Shown: positions 1-5,433, numbered from the stretch's first letter. The stretch: 5,433 nucleotides of DNA from Parachlamydiales bacterium (GCA_003151315.1 PLXF01000190.1:6505-11937), one strand, 5' to 3'. Program-made: numbers and translations. The notes: generated by a model from the sequence alone, not told the origin.

Positions 1-36
1 ACGTAGGAGATTACAATCAATATTTAATTTTTTTAT

Positions 37-65
37 TTGTAATATAATTAACTTGTATCGATAAT
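37..65 (+). promoter_or_regulatory. Candidate sigma70-type promoter for the 708-residue gene
   Basis: A TTGTAA box at 37-42 (4 of 6 matches to TTGACA) and a GATAAT box at 60-65 (5 of 6 matches to TATAAT) are separated by 17 bases, which would place the start of transcription near 72 and give a leader of about 24 bases. A perfect TATAAT also lies at 43-48, but the bases 17 upstream of it (20-25) make a poor -35, so it could be a second start or just part of the AT-rich DNA. The 8-base palindrome TATCGATA (56-63) overlaps the GATAAT box and could be an operator. The whole of 1-95 is strongly AT-rich compared with the coding DNA, as is usual for promoter DNA. I see no gene in 1-95. Confidence 0.45.
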
Positions 66-95
66 TAAATTAAGCACCCAATTACAGGTTAATAT

Positions 96-2222
96 ATGGC
101 TTCTAAAGTAAAAGAAGGGTATTCCATTCAAGAAGCGATGGATAATCTGGCGGCTATTGCTCGGATTGACCTAGAAGCTCCCACACTAATAGGACTTATC
201 CGGGGACGTCGAATTGTGACCGATGCCGAAGAGTATCGCCCGGCCTCGGTTGTTTGGCTAAGCGAGGAGATCGATCCGATTTTGCAGGTGATGGACGCTA
301 CATATCGGACTGTCCACCACCATTTAGCCTCTCTATTAGAAAACTCAGAGGTTAATTGGGATGATCCCCATACGCTGAAAGGGATTACCGCTATGATGGC
401 GATCGCCGGAGAATCGGCGGTGAAAATGGAGCGGTATCTCGAATATAGACTCGGACGCAAAGGGATCTCCATTCGCAACCGGCCCGAATATGAGGAACTT
501 ACTCAATTTTACCAGAACGAATTTGCCAAAAAAATTAAAGGGGAACGGGTAGTAGAAAAATTGCCTGATGAGTGGATCGATCTCGAATCGGCCAAAAGAG
601 ATCGAGATTATGAGCTCTTTTATATCCGTAAAGAAGATGGAAAACCCTATTTTGACGCTCGTTTGATCCGCGATTTAAAACTCGCTTGTGATTTTGACAG
701 TACAGAATCCTTCGAAGAGGACCCTTTATTAAAGATCCGGTCTATGCAGGATCGGGATTTACAGGCGAGCGCTCGCCAAGTTCTTGACGATTGCCACGAT
801 CTATTAGACGATTTTTATCGCTTGAGCAAAAAAGTAAAGGACGATCTTTTAGTTTCCCATTTAAATATGGCTTTAACGGCCCTTTTTTTAGCCGCTACCC
901 CCCGCAATTTAATCCAAAATACGGTGGGCAAAAGTTGCATGCAATATTTTGATGATTTTCATCGCTTTTTACGAGATTCGATGCAAACGCCCGAATACCA
1001 AAAATTGATCGCTTATCCTCCGGAAAAATCGGATAAAAGCGCTAATCTTCTATTGCAGCTCATCCATGCCCTTGCTTTTTCTTTTTTTGTTCGCTCTGGC
1101 GGTGTAAAGCAAGAGGCCATAGGGCTTATCCACCGAACCATGAGAAGGGGAGAGGAAGTTAAGCGGGGAAAGAAAAGGGGAGATACTTTTTGGAATCAGT
1201 TTATGCTCGACGATGAAAAGCTGCGCACTTTGCTCGCCCAATTTCCGAGCGGTCCTCTCTTTAAAACCCTCGATATGATCCGAGAAGAGCAAGATGAAGA
1301 TCAAACAATCCCTTTCGATCCGATTGGTCAGCACAATTTGCCGATGAAACTCTACGAAATAGAGGAACGGGGGCATACAATTCGTGTCCTTAGAATCCCT
1401 AGCCCCACCACGCAGACGATAATCAATAAAGTCCAAATTATAGATGAATTTAGGGGTTTTTTGCGGGCTATTTCTTCAACAAAACCTGAGCAGCGTCATC
1501 TGATCATCAATTTGCAAGACCGGACGTCGTGGAAAGAATTTGCCCGTTGCAAAGCGTTAGAAGAGCTCCAAAAAAATGCAGAATTTGGAGGGAATCTCTA
1601 CGTGATAACCCTGCCGAAAATGACCGATTTCTACTACCAGAATAATGAGTACTTAGACCTAAACGAAGCGAAAAAGTTTTTAGCCGTTATATCTGAGCAG
1701 CTAGCGACACCCGAGGCGTGCGGCTTTTTCTTCCCCCCTTCAATGAGCGGCGCAGAACTAACTCGATTTGTCCAAAAATGTGTGCCTCTCATTCACAAAT
1801 ACTTTTTCGAAGGTAAAAATACGCTAAGCCGACGCAATCGGGAAGATTTCATCGAAATTTTCTACCAGTTTTTGATTCTAAAGGCGATCGACCATTTGGA
1901 ACCGGCAACGATGAGTTTCACTTGTAAAGATGCGCTCGATACCGGCGCTGCGGCCCACAGCGCTTTTTACGCTTTTGCTCAACTTTTTAACGGATCGTTA
2001 GATGGTCGAGAAGAGGGGGACTTTCTCCGATGGCTCGCTTATGGACCGGCTCTCTTTGTTCGGGAAAGGGCCATAGACGCCGAGCGGATGAATCGTATGC
2101 TTACAGCTCTTGAGACCTTCGACGCGCAAATGGGCACCCGCACCGAAGAGATTGTGAAAGCATTTAGCGATCTATATTCTTCCGAAGCCCTAAAAAAATT
2201 AACGGTGAAAAGAGGCGCTTAA
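96..2222 (+). CDS. Unrecognised 708-residue, probably cytosolic protein with degenerate CX5R-like motif
   Basis: I do not recognise this protein and assign no function. The ATG at 96 is preceded by a weak Shine-Dalgarno (AGG at 86-88, 7 bases before) and by a plausible promoter, and no better start lies nearby. There is no signal peptide. Hydrophobic stretches near residues 256-269 and 317-332 are short and look like buried helices rather than membrane spans. The N-terminal two thirds are rich in charged residues and look helical. From about residue 430 the pattern becomes alternating strand and helix (HTIRVLRI, HLIINLQDRTSWKEFARC, NLYVITLPK). At residues 610-617 the sequence CKDALDTG follows a hydrophobic and helical lead-in (FLILKAIDHLEPATMSF) and is followed by a helix-like GAAAHSAFYAF. 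This resembles the P-loop of cysteine phosphatases (C-x5-R), but the position of the essential Arg is Thr616. It is the only gene on the + strand here, is convergent with the mla operon, and its stop overlaps that of a small minus-strand ORF by TTAA. An intact, lineage-restricted conserved protein is most likely. Confidence 0.9.
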   Translation: MASKVKEGYSIQEAMDNLAAIARIDLEAPTLIGLIRGRRIVTDAEEYRPASVVWLSEEIDPILQVMDATYRTVHHHLASLLENSEVNWDDPHTLKGITAMMAIAGESAVKMERYLEYRLGRKGISIRNRPEYEELTQFYQNEFAKKIKGERVVEKLPDEWIDLESAKRDRDYELFYIRKEDGKPYFDARLIRDLKLACDFDSTESFEEDPLLKIRSMQDRDLQASARQVLDDCHDLLDDFYRLSKKVKDDLLVSHLNMALTALFLAATPRNLIQNTVGKSCMQYFDDFHRFLRDSMQTPEYQKLIAYPPEKSDKSANLLLQLIHALAFSFFVRSGGVKQEAIGLIHRTMRRGEEVKRGKKRGDTFWNQFMLDDEKLRTLLAQFPSGPLFKTLDMIREEQDEDQTIPFDPIGQHNLPMKLYEIEERGHTIRVLRIPSPTTQTIINKVQIIDEFRGFLRAISSTKPEQRHLIINLQDRTSWKEFARCKALEELQKNAEFGGNLYVITLPKMTDFYYQNNEYLDLNEAKKFLAVISEQLATPEACGFFFPPSMSGAELTRFVQKCVPLIHKYFFEGKNTLSRRNREDFIEIFYQFLILKAIDHLEPATMSFTCKDALDTGAAAHSAFYAFAQLFNGSLDGREEGDFLRWLAYGPALFVRERAIDAERMNRMLTALETFDAQMGTRTEEIVKAFSDLYSSEALKKLTVKRGA

Positions 2223-2356
2223 GGCAGGGCGATTGCACGGAGAATCCCTTGACACGCTTTGCTCATAGAGAAAGACAGGATATGCAAGATCCCAAGTGGC
2301 ATGATAAGCAGGATGATTTTTTGGGTTGCAGGGCCTCCCTTCATCTTGCATATCAT
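2219..2356 (-). CDS. Possible small single-pass membrane protein (45 codons), uncertain
   Basis: This ORF starts at ATG 2356 and has a near-ideal Shine-Dalgarno, GGAGG at 2368-2364 on the minus strand, 7 bases before the start. An upstream in-frame TTG at 2401 would give 60 residues but is less well placed. The product starts MICKMKGGPATQK and continues with about 16 hydrophobic residues (14-29, IILLIMPLGILHILSF), then a short tail with one Cys (34) that does not sit in a proper lipobox. It begins 70 bases after the mlaD-like stop in the same direction, so it could be read as the last gene of that operon. Its TAA shares the four bases TTAA with the stop of the convergent 708-residue gene. Against it being real, the entire ORF lies within a set of nested inverted repeats, the start codon is inside a predicted stem, and I do not recognise a family. 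The good ribosome site is the main support. Confidence 0.3.
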   Translation of the reverse strand: MICKMKGGPATQKIILLIMPLGILHILSFSMSKACQGILRAIALP

Positions 2357-2409
2357 GCCTGATCCTCCCGCGAAGCGGATCCTGTTTTTCTTTTCAAGCA
2401 ATTTCCCTG
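2225..2409. repeat. Long nested imperfect inverted repeat filling the convergent intergenic region
   Basis: Three stems nest inside each other. Outer: 2225-2236 pairs with 2398-2409 (11 of 12 positions, counting one G-U). Middle: 2267-2281 pairs with 2379-2393 (15 of 15, two G-U), and 2259-2263 can add five pairs to 2397-2401 as an alternative to part of the outer stem. Inner: 2298-2316 pairs with 2341-2359 (18 of 19, one A-A mismatch, one G-U). A small AGGG/CCCT hairpin (2330-2340) caps it. A competing exact 12-base pairing, GATATGCAAGAT at 2279-2290 with 2343-2354, excludes parts of the inner and middle stems. GATAAGCAGGAT at 2303-2314 is a near copy of the same unit in direct orientation (10 of 12). 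The four G-U pairs named here form only in RNA read from the + strand. It may be a bidirectional terminator, a structured 3' UTR or a small palindromic mobile-type repeat. Confidence 0.65.
2361..2394 (+). terminator. Hairpin plus T-tract, probable terminator of the 708-residue gene
   Basis: GATCC at 2361-2365 can pair with GGATC at 2377-2381, with GC/GC pairs inside (2370-2371 with 2375-2376) around a GAA loop. An alternative stem is CCGC (2368-2371) with GCGG (2375-2378). The hairpin is followed three bases later by T5-C-T4 (2385-2394), the classic layout of an intrinsic terminator on the + strand. It is about 140 bases past the stop at 2222 and forms the 3' part of the larger inverted repeat, with which it would compete. 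The stem is short and bulged, so confidence is moderate. On the minus strand the matching exit arm (2281-2267) is also pyrimidine-rich (ATCCTGTCTTTCTCT), so the same structure could end mla transcription. Confidence 0.4.
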
Positions 2410-2426
2410 GCTCTTAAGCGCTATAC

Positions 2427-3656
2427 CTACTGACCGATGTCTGAATTGGCGACTAACTCTTCATTATAGAGTTTGATCGAATCGGTGAGACTTTGGACTT
2501 GGCGCAATAGGACGGCGAAATCTTTTTTAAACAGATCGCTCTGGACGATTTTCGTCCTTTCCCCCTCTTCCTGAGCCCGTCCCAGCAATTCGGTCAGACG
2601 GCCAAGCGAGGTGGTAATCGTATCCACTTCCCCTTCAAAATAGTCGCGGAATTCCTTAGGGGAATCGAGCGATTTTAAGAGATTAGCCTTTTTCGTACGG
2701 CTCTTTTGCCATTTTTTGTCGTATTGGAAGAGAAGTCCGTAGTGGTTGACGTCATTCATCAACGTCTCTGCCTTATTGGTCAATGAAGTTACACGCAGAT
2801 AAAAATCATCCTGATTGATGAAGCGGCCTAAAGTACCGGTTCCTGTGGCGATATCGCGGGAGATGAGGTTCATATTTTTCATCGCGCTCGCTCCATCGGT
2901 ATTGAATGTTTCGGCGGCTTGGTTGAGACTGCCGATTAGGGTAGAGGCTTTATGGAGAATCTGATCATCGTCCAAACTGGAACGGATGAGTTTGAGGTTT
3001 TGGTCTAATGTATCGACCGATTGCCGAATTGAAGGGACTAGATTTTCTTTTTGAACCTGGGTCAATACCTGCCCCGCCCCTAACATAGCTGTATCAAACG
3101 ACTGGATGGCGGAAGTGAGGATAGTCCGATTTTCTTCGAACCACTGATCGAAATTTTCCACAGCAGTCTGTACGCGGGTAGCCACTTTCGTCATCTGATT
3201 AAAGGTGTTTTCGAGGGGATCGACCGAGTTTGCGTAGATGATCTCTTCATTGACCAATTTAGGGATTCTCCCTTTAGCCGGGGCTTTGGGCAAAATCGCA
3301 ATCGATTTTTCTCCCATGAGTCCAGTTGTTCGGATGGCCAGTTCATCGGTATTATAGACATCGACGCTCGAATCGACTTTGAGTAATAGTTCGTAGAAAA
3401 ATACACGGCCGCTATCGTCTGTAGGCACTTCGCGCGCATTATAGACCTCATTAATCGAAATTACCTCTCCGACCGGTTTTCCCGAAAAAGTGACTCGGGT
3501 CCCCACGTTAATTCCCGCGATGTTAGCGAAGCGGACGTGAAGAGTTTTTTTTCCATCGCCCACGGTAGGTTTTAAGAAGAGGATCATCGAGGTCACAATT
3601 GTCACCGCTGCGACGACAAAAAGGCCGATGAGGATGTTTTTTAATTGGTCGGTCAT
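2427..3656 (-). CDS. mlaD: MCE-domain protein, MlaD-like lipid transporter component with long helical tail
   Basis: This is the MCE (mammalian cell entry) subunit of an inner-membrane lipid ABC transporter; such proteins form hexameric periplasmic rings with a central hydrophobic channel for phospholipid. Residues 1-6 are polar, a single N-terminal membrane anchor follows (about 7-29), then one MCE domain (about 38-123) with the typical FANIAGINVGTRVTFSGKPVGEV opening section (43-65) and the closing TTGLMGEKSIAIL (110-122). From about 147 to 400 the protein is helical, with repeated polar/hydrophobic heptad-like stretches and a GTGTLGRF motif (272-279) common in the C-terminal parts of long MCE proteins. 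At 409 residues it is over twice the length of E. coli MlaD (about 183), closer to plant TGD2 or other long single-MCE proteins. The ATG at 3656 overlaps the mlaF stop (ATGA), and an AGGA lies 6 bases before it. An A8 run in the mRNA (3552-3545, Lys36-Lys37) is a possible slippage site. Confidence 0.92.
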   Translation of the reverse strand: MTDQLKNILIGLFVVAAVTIVTSMILFLKPTVGDGKKTLHVRFANIAGINVGTRVTFSGKPVGEVISINEVYNAREVPTDDSGRVFFYELLLKVDSSVDVYNTDELAIRTTGLMGEKSIAILPKAPAKGRIPKLVNEEIIYANSVDPLENTFNQMTKVATRVQTAVENFDQWFEENRTILTSAIQSFDTAMLGAGQVLTQVQKENLVPSIRQSVDTLDQNLKLIRSSLDDDQILHKASTLIGSLNQAAETFNTDGASAMKNMNLISRDIATGTGTLGRFINQDDFYLRVTSLTNKAETLMNDVNHYGLLFQYDKKWQKSRTKKANLLKSLDSPKEFRDYFEGEVDTITTSLGRLTELLGRAQEEGERTKIVQSDLFKKDFAVLLRQVQSLTDSIKLYNEELVANSDIGQ

Positions 3657-4426
3657 GCGTGTTCCTGCTTAGAATGTGTCTCATTTAAAGAACTTTGCCT
3701 AAGAAAATTAATAATAGGGTCATCAATTTGCATAAAATCTTTAGGTTCGCCTACGTAGGCAATTTTTCCGTCCCGATGTAAAGCCAGCCGGTCAGCGATA
3801 AATAGGGCAGAGTTAGTGTCGTGGGTTACGACAATACTGGTCCCTTTTAGCTCTTTTTGGATTTGGACGATCAATTCGTTGATTTGCTGAGCGGTGATTG
3901 GATCTAGCCCTGTCGTGGGCTCATCGTACAATAAAATCGTGGGGCGGTAAACGATCAGTCTGGCGAGAGCTGCCCGTTTGCGCATACCGCCAGAAAGTTG
4001 GGAAGGCATTTTCTTTTCCACTCCCTCAAGTCCCACCATTGCGAGGGCTTCTGTAACCCTTTTTTTAATCACTTCGGGAGGAAACGGTTTTCCTGTTTCG
4101 GGATCTCCGTGCTGGTCGAGATAAAAGGAGGTGTTGTTTTCCACATTCATCGAGTCGAAAAGGGCGGAACCTTGAAAGAGCATCCCCATCTGTTTGACCG
4201 CTTCATACAGTTCGCTTTTTTTCAGATCGGAGATCATAACGCCATCGACTTCGATCGTTCCAGCGTCTGGCTTTTCGATGCCGATGATATGGCGCAGGAG
4301 AACGCTTTTCCCCACACCTGAACGGCCTAAAATGACGAGAATTTCCCCTTTTTTCACCTCAAGATCGAGCCCCTTTAGTACCTCAAAAGAACCGTATCTT
4401 TTCCACAGTTTTTTAATTTTGATCAT
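3653..4426 (-). CDS. mlaF: ABC transporter ATPase, MlaF-like
   Basis: This cytoplasmic ATPase should power lipid transport by pairing as a dimer with the MlaE-like permease. All the nucleotide-binding elements are intact: Walker A GRSGVGKS (34-41), Q-loop Gln85 in LFQGSALFDSM, ABC signature LSGGMRKR (144-151), Walker B ILLYDEP (164-170, Asp168 and catalytic Glu169), D-loop GLD (173-175) and switch His202 in VVTHD. The signature variant LSGGMRKRAALAR and the LFQGSALFDSM text are characteristic of the MlaF/TGD3 (MCE-associated) branch of ABC ATPases rather than of amino acid or metal importers. The length (257) is usual for the family; the last ~15 residues are a polar tail. An insertion-like stretch, DQHGDPETGKPFPPEV (104-119), sits in the helical subdomain. 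The ATG at 4426 overlaps the mlaE stop as ATGA, with AAGGGG just upstream; its own TGA overlaps the mlaD start, so coupled translation is likely. Confidence 0.95.
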   Translation of the reverse strand: MIKIKKLWKRYGSFEVLKGLDLEVKKGEILVILGRSGVGKSVLLRHIIGIEKPDAGTIEVDGVMISDLKKSELYEAVKQMGMLFQGSALFDSMNVENNTSFYLDQHGDPETGKPFPPEVIKKRVTEALAMVGLEGVEKKMPSQLSGGMRKRAALARLIVYRPTILLYDEPTTGLDPITAQQINELIVQIQKELKGTSIVVTHDTNSALFIADRLALHRDGKIAYVGEPKDFMQIDDPIINFLRQSSLNETHSKQEHA

Positions 4427-5211
4427 AGCCCCTTAAGCCCCCGATAGAAGGTGTTGAGAGCAAGGGTAAGGATAAAGTCGGAGAGGAGAATTAAAATATA
4501 GCTGGTGACCACGCTTTGCGTAGTGGATTTCCCCACTCCTGCGGCGCCCCCTGAAGCTTTCATCCCTTTATAGCAGCAAACGGTAACCAAAAGAATGCCG
4601 AAAATAAAGGCCTTGATTAGCCCTGAGCCGATATCGAAGGTTGTGATATGGACCTTCATCGGATCGAAATAGGTGCTAGGAGACATATTGAAGAGGTAAA
4701 TAGAGATTAAGTATCCCCCAAAAATTCCCATGGCGATCGAGAAGAGGGTGAGGAGAGGGATCATAAAGACGCCGGCGATAAATCGAGGGGCAATGAGATA
4801 GCTATTGGGGTTGACCGCCATCGATTTTAAAGCATCGATTTGTTCCGTGACTTTCATGGTGCTCAGTTCGGCGCACATAGCGGATCCCACACGTCCCGTG
4901 ACCATAAAGGCGGTTAAAATGGGGCCGAGTTCTGTAATCATCGCTTTGGCGACCAAAACGCCTGTTACGCCTGCGAGCCCTTTTTCTCCGAGTTGGTAAA
5001 ACGATTGAGCGGCCAAGACAAAACCTGTTGTAAAGCCGGTGATGGCTACGACCGAAAGGGACATAACGCCAATATGGTAGAGCTGTTCCCGAATGAGCTT
5101 CCAAGCGGGGGGACGTTTGATGGCGGCGCGAAAAACCTCGACGACCATGGAGACATAGTCTCCAATCATCTCTAAAAAGCTTAAGAGCTCCAACCGAATA
5201 GCGGTTCCCAT
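4423..5211 (-). CDS. mlaE: ABC transporter permease, MlaE-like
   Basis: This is the membrane permease of the MCE/Mla lipid transporter (MlaE/YrbE/TGD1 family). The family core is clear: ELGPILTAFMVTGRVGSAM (94-112), then the coupling segment with TEQIDAL (122-128) and AVNP (132-135). CYKG (213-216) and the glycine-rich GGAAGVGKSTTQSVV (221-235) are the family's usual C-terminal signature. An N-terminal amphipathic segment (about 1-45) is followed by hydrophobic spans near 49-70, 91-106, 144-174, 197-213 and 235-254. I choose the ATG at 5211 (262 residues) because AGGA lies 5 bases before it; the TTG immediately upstream (5214) would leave only 2 bases. It is the first gene of the operon, with a promoter about 40 bases upstream, and ends in a 4-base ATGA overlap with mlaF. 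The GVGKS text is a chance resemblance to Walker A within the permease signature, not an ATP site. Confidence 0.95.
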   Translation of the reverse strand: MGTAIRLELLSFLEMIGDYVSMVVEVFRAAIKRPPAWKLIREQLYHIGVMSLSVVAITGFTTGFVLAAQSFYQLGEKGLAGVTGVLVAKAMITELGPILTAFMVTGRVGSAMCAELSTMKVTEQIDALKSMAVNPNSYLIAPRFIAGVFMIPLLTLFSIAMGIFGGYLISIYLFNMSPSTYFDPMKVHITTFDIGSGLIKAFIFGILLVTVCCYKGMKASGGAAGVGKSTTQSVVTSYILILLSDFILTLALNTFYRGLKGL

Positions 5212-5232
5212 CAAGGTCCTATTTTTTTATAA

Positions 5233-5278
5233 CAGTCAAAAAAATCTTATTGTAAGGATTCGGCCGATTCAGTCAAAA
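5233..5278. repeat. 9-base direct repeat bracketing the mla promoter
   Basis: CAGTCAAAA occurs at 5233-5241 and again at 5270-5278, 37 bases apart start to start. On the minus strand each reads TTTTGACTG. The right copy contains the -35 box; the left copy falls at the expected transcription start (+2 to +10). This spacing would suit a regulator touching both sites, but two 9-base copies containing a -35-like word in A/T-rich DNA can also arise by chance. Confidence 0.35.
5249..5276 (-). promoter_or_regulatory. Promoter of the mlaEFD operon
   Basis: On the minus strand, TTGACT (5276-5271; 5 of 6 consensus) and TACAAT (5254-5249; 5 of 6) are separated by exactly 16 bases, giving a good sigma70-type promoter. 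Transcription would start near 5242, leaving a leader of about 30 bases before the ATG at 5211. The T-rich and A-rich bases downstream (5248-5221) add further TATAAA-like text at 5232-5227, but without a spaced -35. No other convincing promoter is seen inside the operon, so all three genes probably depend on this one. Confidence 0.6.
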
Positions 5279-5295
5279 CGAATTGGAATCCTTAG

Positions 5296-5408
5296 CTCGA
5301 CTTTGTAGGCAATGGGGATAAGAAAAGTCAGGAAAGGGTGCTGCGAATGACTTATTCTCACCCCTTTTATACCTCTCGTAATTCAAGAATCGGTATAACT
5401 CGACTTTG
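5296..5408. repeat. Short direct repeat CTCGACTTTG flanking the hairpin
   Basis: CTCGACTTTG is found at 5296-5305 and at 5399-5408, each preceded 7 to 18 bases earlier by AATT and GAATC text (5281-5290; 5380-5391), so the similarity may extend imperfectly over about 25 bases. Between them sit the 5333-5367 hairpin and a 7-base inverted repeat, TTATACC (5367-5373) with GGTATAA (5392-5398). It may be a remnant duplication or paired sites; chance is possible. Confidence 0.3.
5333..5367 (-). terminator. Hairpin, possible terminator of a minus-strand gene beyond the right edge
   Basis: AAAGGGTG (5333-5340) pairs with CACCCCTTT (5359-5367) with one bulged C, and GAAT (5345-5348) can pair with ATTC (5354-5357) inside it. 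Read on the minus strand, the stem is followed by CCTGACTTTTCTTA, which is T-rich but not directly adjacent. It lies just upstream of the mla promoter, the expected place for the end of a preceding same-strand gene. On the + strand the stem runs into TTTTAT, so the direction is not certain. Confidence 0.3.
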
Positions 5409-5433
5409 CAACTTTTTTAGCCCGATTGCCTTG
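5367..5433 (-). other. Possible 3' end of a minus-strand gene cut by the window edge
   Basis: Two minus-strand frames are open from the right edge. One gives 16 residues ending KSSYTDS with TGA at 5385-5383; the other gives 21 residues ending PILELREV with TAA at 5369-5367, right where the terminator-like hairpin starts. Either could be the tail of a gene lying mostly outside the window, transcribed in the same direction as mla. The stretch is too short to identify a product or even to show coding. Confidence 0.2.

Noticed and set aside
398..407. GGCGATCGCC palindrome, containing the HIP1 octamer known from cyanobacteria
   Set aside because: I noticed only this single copy in the window, inside coding DNA; no sign of the iteration that defines HIP1.
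128..478. 116-codon minus-strand ORF
   Set aside because: Antisense to the same gene, rich in Ser/Arg/Ile as expected from a reversed frame; no context or promoter.
1050..1436. 128-codon minus-strand ORF inside the 708-residue gene
   Set aside because: It lies wholly antisense to a well-supported gene, has unlikely protein composition and no ribosome site I could see; it is a shadow frame.
3998..4436. Plus-strand ORFs of 107 and 80 codons opposite mlaF
   Set aside because: Both are antisense to an ATPase with all motifs intact, and their His/Phe/Ser-rich text is the mirror of its codons.
4520..4550. GVGKS in the permease as a possible nucleotide-binding loop
   Set aside because: It is part of the conserved glycine-rich C-terminal signature of MlaE permeases and lies next to a membrane helix.
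4802..5104. 100-codon minus-strand ORF overlapping mlaE in another frame
   Set aside because: The mlaE frame carries the family signature across this whole stretch; the alternative frame is Arg/His-rich noise.
1..5433. CRISPR array, tRNA or rRNA genes, insertion sequence with transposase
   Set aside because: No regularly spaced repeats, no tRNA cloverleaf pattern and no transposase-like ORF were seen on either strand.

Overview
The window looks like bacterial chromosome of moderate GC, with one very AT-rich promoter stretch at the left edge. The one clearly recognisable system is an MCE/Mla-type lipid transporter operon on the minus strand, read from right to left: permease (mlaE-like), ATPase (mlaF-like), then a long substrate-binding MCE protein (mlaD-like). 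The order permease-ATPase-MCE without mlaC or mlaB, and an MCE protein of about 409 residues with a long helical tail, fits Gram-negative lineages outside Enterobacteria. My best guess is an environmental Chlamydiae-type organism. This rests on overall protein flavour and on the unfamiliar large cytosolic protein next door, not on a marker gene, so treat it as tentative.

Layout: 1-95 is an AT-rich promoter region. 96-2222 (+) codes for a 708-residue protein I do not recognise; it is mostly helical, with a more alpha/beta-looking C-terminal half and a CKDALDTG segment that resembles a degenerate CX5R phosphatase loop. 2223-2426 separates two convergent transcription units. It is not ordinary spacer: nearly all of it forms nested inverted repeats that would fold into one long imperfect hairpin, with a hairpin plus T-tract (terminator-like) on the + side. 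A 45-codon minus-strand ORF with a strong Shine-Dalgarno sequence lies inside the same stretch, and its stop shares TTAA with the stop of the 708-residue gene. 2427-5211 (-) is the mlaEFD operon, with ATGA overlaps at both junctions, so the three proteins are probably translationally coupled. 5212-5433 holds a good sigma70-type promoter for the operon (TTGACT-16-TACAAT), short direct repeats, a hairpin, and possibly the last codons of an upstream minus-strand gene.

Working together: MlaE and MlaF would form the inner-membrane ABC transporter, and MlaD, anchored by one N-terminal helix, would form the periplasmic lipid-conducting ring. The complex would move phospholipids between the inner and outer membranes. 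Nothing in the sequence ties the 708-residue protein to this transporter; the two units are convergent and independently promoted.
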